Source: Hybos culiciformis (Eukaryota; Arthropoda; Insecta; Diptera; Hybotidae). Taken from it: 64,000 bases of DNA. Below the pieces are notes generated by a model. The model had not been told where the DNA came from and did no database searches. It saw nothing but the letters and a program-made list of their open reading frames with translations. Where the stretch lies: contig OZ023273.1 in NCBI GenBank assembly GCA_964007475.1, positions 83,835,712-83,899,711 on the forward strand, written 5' to 3'. How positions within the stretch are numbered: the stretch's first letter is position 1; each line of letters starts with the position of its first letter. Positions 57,160-64,000 of the stretch are shown here, piece after piece. The position numbers and the translations under genes were made by a program.

Positions 57160-58118
57160 AAAAAAAAATAAATAAATAAATAAACAAAAATGTATGAATG
57201 TATGAAGTCTGAGTTGGATATATTTAGTGTACCACCACTACAATCTAGTATTTTGAAATCCGAAGAAGTAATTTATAATCCTATAGCATCTTTAGACAAC
57301 AGTCAAGTAATTGAGTATATTAGCTTAGGGCATGGCGATACATATCGTGATTTAAGCTCAACTTATTTAAAAATTAAAGTTCAAATTTTGAAAAAAGATG
57401 GAACACTATTTAATGATGATAAAGACAATACCGGAAAAACTATCGCTCAACCGGGAATTGTTAACAATTTGTTACATTCATTAATTAAACAATGCACTGT
57501 GCAATTAAATGGAAAAAACATATCAAGTTCCGACAATAATTATAATTATCGTGCATACATAGAATCATTACTTAATTACGGTAGTGATGCTGCTAATACT
57601 CACTTAGAATGTTCAGGATGGCTTTTAGATAAACCAAATGTAGGATCGTTTACTAATACTGGCAGTGTAGAACGTAAAAAATTATTTAATAATAGCAGTG
57701 TTGTTGAACTGATCGGCAGACTTCATGTTGATATGTTTAATCAACCTATACTATTAATAAACAATGTTGACGTAAAAATTACGTTAACTTTGGAAAAGCC
57801 AGAATTTTATTTGTTTTGTGATGATACCGATGAAAGCATTTTAAAAATTTTAGAAGCAAATATTTTTATGCGGCATGTGACTTTAAATCCTGAAATTTTG
57901 CTTGCACACAATACAGTTTTAGAAAAATCAAATGCTAAATATAATTACAAGCATGTTGAAATAAAAACATTTACAGTACCATCAAACAGTTCCAGTATAT
58001 CACTAGATAATGTATTTGTGGAACCAATTCCGAATACAATAATATTTTGTATGGTAGACAATGCTGCTATTACAGGAAAAAAATCATTTAATCCCTATTT
58101 TCTTAAACATTTTGATAT

Positions 58119-58759
58119 TGTTGCACCCTTTTACTTACCTTTTTATACTTACCTATTTCCTTATTCATTTTCCCACAATTTCATTTTATACAGTTGTAAT
58201 AATTAACAACTGTATAAAATAGCAGCACTTAACGTGCAAATTGTTTATCGGTTTAGAAATATACAAAAGTGTCAATTTAACATTTTTGTATATTTCAAAA
58301 CTAATATTTTATTTCAATTCTTTTTAAAATAAACAAAAATGTCAATTTAACATTTTTGTTTATTTTAATAAAGAAAAATAAAATAAACGATACTCAAGTT
58401 ACAATTCTAGAATAATTATCAAAGTGTTAATTATGCACTTTGATAATTATTTTAAAATGATCCCGCCCATTCCCAATTTTGATTGGTTAATTTACTAAAT
58501 CAAAATTGTGGAATGCAAATTAAAATTCCCTTTTAAAAACCTTAAAGAAAAAGTTAAGATCATTATTGTTTTGGATTTAATAGAATAAAGTTGTAATACG
58601 GAAAAAAGTCGGGTTTTATTTTTAAATTCTTTTTTTAGAATTCAAGGTTCAACGTTAAGGATCATTTAAAAAAAAAAGTAAAATTAAATTGTTAGGTTCA
58701 ATTTCAAAGGAATCGGAAAATTCCACCTCGGGTCCAAAATAAAATCTTTACCTATAACA
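58119..58759. mobile_element. 641-bp solo LTR-like insertion in the capsid gene
   Basis: It begins TGTTGCACCC, ends CTATAACA and is flanked by a 4-bp direct repeat ATAT (58115-58118, 58760-58763). TG...CA ends plus a 4-bp duplication fit a solo LTR. The end region has AATAAAG near 58583. It has no ORF. It contains four successive stem-loops (see 58183-58451). Confidence 0.75.
58183..58451. repeat. Array of four stem-loops in the insertion
   Basis: Hairpin 1 (58183-58220) has 15-bp perfect arms. Hairpin 2 (58257-58295) has 15-bp arms with one mismatch. Hairpin 3 (58325-58367) has 18-bp perfect arms. Hairpin 4 (58411-58451) has 16-bp perfect arms. Hairpins 2 and 3 share the core TGTCAATTTAACATTTTTG. 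Confidence 0.85.
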
Positions 58760-59137
58760 ATATGACTCAATTTAGTTTGTATGTAAACGGAGTACAAATA
58801 CCAAACACTCCGATTGAAATGAATTTCACAACTCATTGTTGCACTAGAGCATATTATACATTATTCACTGGCACTGGTATACACCACGCAGACAAAAGTC
58901 ATCAAATTACAAAATCAATGTTTGAAAAAGGATTTTTCTTGTTAGCATTTGATTTAACACCGGATTTATCCGGAAATAGCAAGTGCCAAAATTTATTAAA
59001 TCAAGGCACAATTAGAATTGAAAGTAAATTTTTAAAAGCCTTATCATCAACAATTACCTGTATTGTGTACGGAGAGTTTGAAGCAAAATTAGAAATTGAT
59101 AAACATCGTAATGTTTACACTAATATGTAAAAAAAAA

Positions 59138-59656
59138 ATGAATACAATAGAAATTTTCCAAGCACTCAATAGTAACAAAACTACAAAAAAAATATTTAAA
59201 GGAGTTTATTCATCGGACAAATTACCTATCCATGTTAATAAACCAGCTATTGTTATAGCAAATACAGACCCATCTACAAAACCCGGACAACACTGGATTG
59301 CAATATATCTGCCATTAAAAGAAAATGCTTTATATTTTGATTCATACGGAAAAACACCTACAGATAAAAATTTTTTAAATTTTATGACAAGAAATGGATC
59401 AACAAAATATCTTTCATACAATAGCAAACGATTACAAAGTTCAATGTCTGATGTGTGCGGTAAATACTGTTGCATATTTTCATGGCATATGTGCAAAAAT
59501 TTAAAATTAAATAATTTTATAAGTATTTTTAAAAAAAATAAAAATTTTTATGAAAACGATAATTTGGCTAATAAATTGTTTAAAAAATATTTTTTGTTAA
59601 AAAAAAAAAAAAATAAAATAAAAAGATTTGATTACAAAAAATTTTGGTCAGTTTAA
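59138..59656 (+). CDS. Maverick adenain-type cysteine protease
   Basis: A 172-aa protein starting at MNTIEIFQAL. The catalytic set of the Ulp1/adenain (C5/C48) fold is visible: His52 in GQHWIAIYL, Asp68 in YFDSYG, Gln100 in KRLQSS and Cys107 in SDVCGKYC. In adenoviruses and Mavericks this enzyme cleaves capsid precursors during maturation. The 24-aa longer upstream start (59096) overlaps the capsid gene and lacks conservation, so the Met at 59138 is preferred. The basic tail (KKKKNKIKRF) is A-rich. Intact. Confidence 0.92.
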   Translation: MNTIEIFQALNSNKTTKKIFKGVYSSDKLPIHVNKPAIVIANTDPSTKPGQHWIAIYLPLKENALYFDSYGKTPTDKNFLNFMTRNGSTKYLSYNSKRLQSSMSDVCGKYCCIFSWHMCKNLKLNNFISIFKKNKNFYENDNLANKLFKKYFLLKKKKNKIKRFDYKKFWSV

Positions 59657-59690
59657 TAAAATTCTTATTCAAAATAACATCACAAAAAAA

Positions 59691-59818
59691 ATGGAAAAAA
59701 AAACTATTAGGTCAAATTGTGAAAATAAAAAACTTAAACTTGCCGAGCAAAAAAAAAAAAAAAAAAAAAACAAAAAAAACAAAAAAAACAAAAAATAAGT
59801 AATGATGTGAACAAAAGC

Positions 59819-59850
<32 letters not shown>

Positions 59851-60443
59851 CGACGACAACAACATAGCCATCAGCAGCAGCACCATCAGTAGTAGCACTA
59901 CAGAAAAAGAAAATCTATACATATTTCTTAAATGAACAAAAAACAACATTTATATCAATTGGATTTGATTATAATGATTTCAAATCAAAAATTATTTTTC
60001 ATAATATAAATTACCCAAAAGTTAATGTTTCATATGCAGAATGGACTTATTATTATCAAAATGAAAAAAATTATATAGCAAAACAAAATCAATTTAATGC
60101 ACAAATTCCTGAATCAATTCACCGTGAATATTTGTGCGAGATAATGAAAGCTGAAAATGTTTTGGAGTTTAATGAGCAAAACTCAAAACTGTTTTGTATG
60201 ACCCATGAAGAGAAAAATAATTTTTGCAAACTTATAGAATTTATTAACGTTTGCATGATTTATAACAATTCATCAGTAGATGGACTTCGCTCATATTATA
60301 ACAATTATGTGGAGAAATGTGCTTTAAAAAATGTGTCACGCCTGGAAGACAAAGATTTTTTTATACCCGTCCCACAAAGATTTTTATTGTACCCTGTTCA
60401 ATGTAATTTCTCTCGTCTTTTTTACGAGCTTGGTTTTTTTTAA
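59691..60443 (+). pseudogene. Unknown Maverick protein with low-complexity, broken N-terminus
   Basis: In one frame, ATG 59691 opens a Lys-rich peptide (MEKKTIRSNCENKKLKLAEQ) that stops near 59798 within A-runs. A (CAA)n tract follows and has a TAG at 59865. From 59868 the same frame is open to 60443 with TTFISIGFDYNDFKSKIIFH, VSYAEWTYYYQ, DGLRSYYNNYVEKCALKNV and RFLLYPVQCNFSRLFYELG. The folded part could be a small strand-rich nucleic-acid-binding domain like the PC4-like proteins of some Mavericks, but the match is weak. The homopolymer and CAA tracts may be slippage errors, in the genome or the assembly. Confidence 0.55.
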
Positions 60444-60605
60444 CAAAAAAAAAAAAATTTATATATATAAATAAAATATAAATAAAATAAAAACGCACAA
60501 TTTTTTATTTTTTTTTTTGTATAATTACAATAAAAATTATAGAAATTTATTTTAAAAATAAATTTTTTTTTTTTTTTCACAATACATACATAATTGTCTT
60601 TTTTT

Positions 60606-61246
60606 TTATTCTTCTATTTGTTTTGATTTTAGCAGTTCTAAATACATTAAAACTGTGTTTTGGGCAGCACATCGAAATTGCATGTAATTGTTGTCATATT
60701 TAACATAATGTTGTGGACAATAAACAAATTTTTTTTTCATTTTTCTAAAGCTATCAATTGTTCCGTCTAAATTAATAACAATGCAATCATTATTATTATT
60801 ATTATTACTCCCCATGTACTTTTCAATAAAAGTTTTTTTAATTTTGCCTTTAACTGCAACAACTTTGTTGTTCAGACGCATCATCAAAATTTTTTCAATG
60901 GTGTTGTATTGAACAGTATTAAGATTTTTTTTATCAGTTTCCCAGCCGAAACCGTGAAATTTCTGTTCTAAAAATTTGTTAGTTTTTATTGCAGCAAAGT
61001 TTAATTCCTGCTGGGGAAACGGATTTTCAAACAGATATGTTGCCGGACAAAGTGATTTGTCGTCCATTATAGACATCTCTTTTGCAAACATTTGATTGTT
61101 ATTCCCAATTAAAAATTGAATATCCACAAAAACAATTTTTTTTTGTCCGGCAATATTTGTTAAATTAAAAATAGAACATTGAGAGCATTGAGCGGAAGTT
61201 GAAGAAATTGAAGAAAAAGAAGAAGAAGTGTAAAATTTTTTCCCCA

Positions 61247-61277
<31 letters not shown>

Positions 61278-61346
61278 GCAGAATTCGTAATCTTCAGCAA
61301 TTTCATTTATATCATCATTAATGTCATAATTATCATTTTTGTACAT
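60606..61346 (-). CDS. Unknown minus-strand Maverick protein (VFVDIQF family)
   Basis: A 246-aa open frame convergent with the plus-strand genes. The N-terminus is Asp/Asn-rich with a run of Asn (AAT repeats) and Ser. The conserved part starts VFVDIQFLIGNNNQMFAKEM and continues FENPFPQQELNFAAIKTNKF, FHGFGWE, VQYNTIEKIL, VVAVKGKIKKTFIEKY and FVYCPQHYV. I know this pattern from proteins encoded by insect Mavericks and related insect sequences. The D-I-Q strand, later acidic positions and a C/H end could fit an exonuclease-like fold, which is a guess. The (AAT)n runs make length variable. No lesion is seen. Confidence 0.6.
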
Positions 61347-62213
61347 TAGTTTTGCAGCAGGAGTAACACAATTTAATTTATTATATTTTTCATTTGTATT
61401 TTGCGATATTTTTTTTTTGTGTTTTGTAAATTTTGTGTATTAACACGACAAAAATCAAACAGAAATGAGAAAAAAAAAAAAATAATAATTTTTATTATTT
61501 CATCGTGTTTCCTTACTCTGTACCTCCTCCTACTTACAAAAAAAAAAAACAAAAAAAATTACACTGCAAAAAATTTAAAGGTATGTTCAACGTGGTGAAA
61601 GTTTTTTTGTGTAGAAAAGTTTTTTTTTTTTTTTTTGGGAGGAGGACGAGGCCCCCCAAGATTCAAGCTTGGACGACCTAAGATTTTTATCTTAAATGCG
61701 CGCGCCGCAAAATTTAAAGTGCTTGCGGTTATAATAAGAGGGGGTATATTCAAATGCTACATAAAAACTTTTTTCAAGGCCCCGTGGTAAAAGTTTGTAT
61801 AGAGCTTGGGGACAAGGGTACCTAAGATTGAAGCTTGGGGGACCTAAGATTGAAGCTTGAGGGACCTAAGATTTTTTCTTAAAATTTATTTGTTTTGAGG
61901 TTTTTTTTTTTTTTTTTATGCAAATTTTTGCTATTGTCTCGAAAAAATAAAAAAATAAAAAAAAAATTTTCAGTTGTTTTTTTTTTTTTTGTTGTTGTTG
62001 TTGTTGTTGTTTCAATAACATAGTGACAGTTTGCATAGAGTCTCGGACAAGGACGCAAATAAAATTTTACACAAAATGCTAAAAAATAAAAAAAAAAAAT
62101 TAAAATTGTGTTGCTGTAAAAAAAAAAAAAACAAAATAATTTATTATCAATTAATTTTTTTTTTTAAAAAAAAAAAACAAAACAAACAATTAACAACATT
62201 TTTACATATTTTA
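61347..62213. other. Non-coding stretch between two minus-strand Maverick genes
   Basis: No gene is supported. GACCTAAGATTGAAGCTTGG is repeated in tandem at 61819-61875, with degenerate copies at 61657-61690. (GTT)n occurs at 61990-62012 and long A/T runs at 61620-61640, 61900-61990 and 62110-62180. GC-rich words (GCGCGCGCC) near 61700 stand out. Confidence 0.5.
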
Positions 62214-64000
62214 TTATTTAAAATAAATTTTTTTTCTTTTATGATTATTTTTTGCTAAGAATCCATATGGAATAGTGCCAATAAGTTCATTGCTTGCATT
62301 ATTATTATTATAAAAACATATTCGTTTTGTAAAAGTGAATCCAAACTTTTTCATTTCATTTTCAGTAATTATTTTAAAATTTTCTTTTTTTCGTTTAATT
62401 TTGTTTAATGTGTTTATAGTTAAATATTCATCGTTGCTATTACTTTTCAATAAGTTTTTCAAATTTTCAAAATTTAAAATTTTTTTATTTTTTAAACTAC
62501 ATGTTATACCTTTACATTTTGCTATTTCTCCTTTTTCATTTGTTATTGGATTTTCAAATTTAAATGCATAACATTTAGGACCTGTTGATACAAATTCTGT
62601 TATGTAGGTATCATTACCGTAAGTTTTAAGCTCGTTCGTTAAATTACCTAAAAATATGCCTGTTGTTGGAACATATGTGTCATTTTCAACATAAATTATT
62701 GAATCAGTATCTACATAAGCCAAATTTTTATTTAATTTGCACATTTCCCGATATAATTTAATTCGAGCGTGAGCTGTAGTAAAGGCTCCAACTGTTAACG
62801 ATTCGAAACGCGTTTTTTGATATTGTTCAGCATTTTTATATTTATATGTTATAAAAAGATGCAATCCACTTGCAACAAATAAATTACATACTTCAATACC
62901 AGGTGAATTTATTAATTTGTAAAATTCATCTACGCTACTTAATACAACAGTTTTTGCCCCGTCATTACGTTGAATAAATTTTCCCCATAATGCATTTGCA
63001 CATAATTTTGCAAGCTGTCTTAACGATGAATTTATTTTAATTTTTTCAAAATCTAATTTAATTAATTCATTTATATAAAATGCATCAATATATTCTTGTT
63101 TTTCAGCTTCAGTTATACAATTATCAGGAAATCCACTTGCCTCTTGTTTTATTTTTAAAAATGTGTTAACATAATCACTAAAAAGACCTTTTTCATTATT
63201 ATTTTTTTTATCATATTTTATTGTTTCATAGGACCAAATTTCACCAATTTTTATAATTTTATAATTGTATTTTATTGCTAGTAATACTTCAGCAATAACC
63301 CATGTACCATAAAGAGATCTTTCTGCTACTGTGTGATTACATTCTGATGTGACATTTTCTGTTTCAGCACAAGTTCGGCATAAAATGAATAATAATTTAT
63401 TATTTATTTTTAATGGAAGAACTGGTAATAACAAATCTTGTGGAGGTAAAATGCAACATTTTATCAACCCATGTAGTTTTTCTAAATCAAAATTTGTAAT
63501 ATTTTCACATTCTTTTTCTTTAAAAATTTTTGGATGCTTTATTGGATATTCACAGTATTTGTTAACAAATGGATACAGTGAATTAAAATCTAAAAAATGC
63601 ATTTTTTTTCCATTTTTTTTTGCATTATAATATAATTTAAAAACTTCTGTTCTTCCTCCATATATAGCATCGCGTGGATTTAAATCATTTAGCAAAATTC
63701 TTGAAGTATTTATTAAAGAATTTTTAATATTTTTATTTTCGTTTAAATATTTTGTAAATTCACACTCCCACATTGAAATTATATTAAAATGCATACTTTT
63801 TAATAAACTTAATTTGGCATTGACATTTTCAAACTTATTTTCCATAGTTGATCCATGTATAAAATAATCACGTTGTTTAAAACAATTTTCACACCCGTGA
63901 TAAAAGCATCCAAAAAATTCATAAATTGTGTTTGTTGTTGCATCATAACCGTCTACAATATAATTAAATCCTTTTATATTTATTTTATATTCATATTTCA
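62214..64000 (-). CDS. Maverick family B DNA polymerase, N-terminus beyond window
   Basis: The frame is open from the window edge to a stop at 62214-62216 (at least 594 codons). From the first internal Met (63845) the polymerase motifs are: motif A LDFNSLYPF (85-93), motif B LAKLCANALWGKF (278-290) and motif C LAYVDTDSIIYV (375-386). A later GPKCYAF segment is typical of protein-primed PolB. Upstream of that Met the frame continues to the edge with IVDGYDATTNTIYEFFGCFY, HGCENC and QRDYFIHG, part of the conserved exonuclease-to-polymerase linker. This enzyme copies the element from a protein primer. Motif B has Ala-Asn-Ala where Asn-Ser is more usual. No lesion is visible in this part. Confidence 0.93.
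   Translation of the reverse strand, partial: KYEYKINIKGFNYIVDGYDATTNTIYEFFGCFYHGCENCFKQRDYFIHGSTMENKFENVNAKLSLLKSMHFNIISMWECEFTKYLNENKNIKNSLINTSRILLNDLNPRDAIYGGRTEVFKLYYNAKKNGKKMHFLDFNSLYPFVNKYCEYPIKHPKIFKEKECENITNFDLEKLHGLIKCCILPPQDLLLPVLPLKINNKLLFILCRTCAETENVTSECNHTVAERSLYGTWVIAEVLLAIKYNYKIIKIGEIWSYETIKYDKKNNNEKGLFSDYVNTFLKIKQEASGFPDNCITEAEKQEYIDAFYINELIKLDFEKIKINSSLRQLAKLCANALWGKFIQRNDGAKTVVLSSVDEFYKLINSPGIEVCNLFVASGLHLFITYKYKNAEQYQKTRFESLTVGAFTTAHARIKLYREMCKLNKNLAYVDTDSIIYVENDTYVPTTGIFLGNLTNELKTYGNDTYITEFVSTGPKCYAFKFENPITNEKGEIAKCKGITCSLKNKKILNFENLKNLLKSNSNDEYLTINTLNKIKRKKENFKIITENEMKKFGFTFTKRICFYNNNNASNELIGTIPYGFLAKNNHKRKKIYFK

Larger units (their letters stand above)
57190..59130 (+). 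pseudogene. Maverick major capsid protein, split by a 641-bp insertion
   Basis: The first part (57190-58118) encodes the hexon-type double jelly-roll capsid protein: VPPLQSSILKSEEVIYNPI, then ISLGHGDTYRDLSSTYLKI and VNNLLHSLIKQCTVQLNGK. The second part (58760-59130) continues with the second jelly roll: FSLYVNGVQIPN, FEKGFFLLAFDLTPDL, GTIRIESKFLKAL and IVYGEFEAKLEID. Between them lies 58119-58759, flanked by ATAT on both sides; the capsid frame is continuous across the insertion if it is ignored. Without it the gene would encode about 430 aa, the usual length. The start could be the first or the second Met (residue 5). It is followed 7 bp later by the protease. Confidence 0.9.
53165..64000. 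mobile_element. Maverick/Polinton (adintovirus-like) element, right end outside window
   Basis: The gene set is diagnostic: integrase, FtsK/HerA-type ATPase, double-jelly-roll major capsid protein, penton-like protein, adenain-type protease and family B DNA polymerase, plus conserved small proteins. Plus-strand genes are tightly packed, with start/stop overlaps at 54139, 55112 and 55786; polymerase and one more gene run on minus. Maverick elements replicate with a protein-primed polymerase and may form virions. This copy carries a stop in the integrase, frameshifts in three small genes and a 641-bp insertion in the capsid gene, so it is an inactive endogenous copy. The left terminal repeat is not certain (candidate 52478-52873) and the right one is not in the window. 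Confidence 0.95.

Noticed and set aside
59734..59949. 71-aa minus-strand ORF rich in Leu and Phe
   Set aside because: It is the complement of poly-A and (CAA)n tracts.

Overview
The window looks like a repeat-dense, very AT-rich stretch of an insect nuclear genome, most likely a fly (Diptera). The best evidence is an intact, intronless glutamine synthetase with a mitochondrial-type leader (27944-29146), resembling the dipteran Gs1 paralogue. Splice-site-bounded exon fragments, tRNA-derived SINEs and many families of eukaryotic transposons point the same way. Apart from Gs1, two small spliced gene fragments (601-1016 minus, 3365-3562 plus) and the genes of one virus-like element, nearly everything recognisable is a transposon or its remains.

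Layout. 1-10 kb: two host gene fragments, several MITEs, a decayed multi-copy gene and a decayed BED-type hAT transposase. 10.8-16.7 kb: a terminal-inverted-repeat element whose centre was hit by a Ty3/gypsy LTR retrotransposon (minus strand, 5-bp target duplication). 16.8-19.5 kb: remains of an ISL2EU/Harbinger-like DNA transposon, with a DDE transposase on plus and a SWIM plus YqaJ-type nuclease gene on minus. 20.8-26.3 kb: a MITE and a broken Ty1/copia element, itself cut by a hAT MITE. 27.9-29.1 kb: Gs1. 31-43 kb: a piggyBac-like MITE, a 2.4-kb-arm inverted repeat carrying tRNA-derived SINE heads, tandem repeats, and hAT elements nested in them with 8-bp duplications. 45.7-50.3 kb: more TIR elements, a palindromic 16-bp minisatellite and another hAT element. 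51.4-51.8 kb: a non-LTR retrotransposon gag fragment.

53.2-64 kb holds the most notable feature: a Maverick/Polinton (adintovirus-like) element that runs off the right edge. Plus-strand genes, often overlapping by a few bases, encode an integrase, a packaging ATPase, a small conserved protein, a 224-aa protein, a penton-like minor capsid protein, a basic virion-like protein, the major capsid protein, an adenain-type protease and an unknown protein. The minus strand carries an unknown protein and a family B DNA polymerase. Together they form a self-synthesising transposon/virion module: polymerase and integrase for replication and insertion, and capsid, protease and ATPase for particle assembly and packaging. 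The copy is an endogenous relic. The integrase has an in-frame stop, three small genes have frameshifts or stops, and the capsid gene is split by a 641-bp TG...CA insertion with a 4-bp duplication. The ATPase, protease, 224-aa protein and visible polymerase are open.
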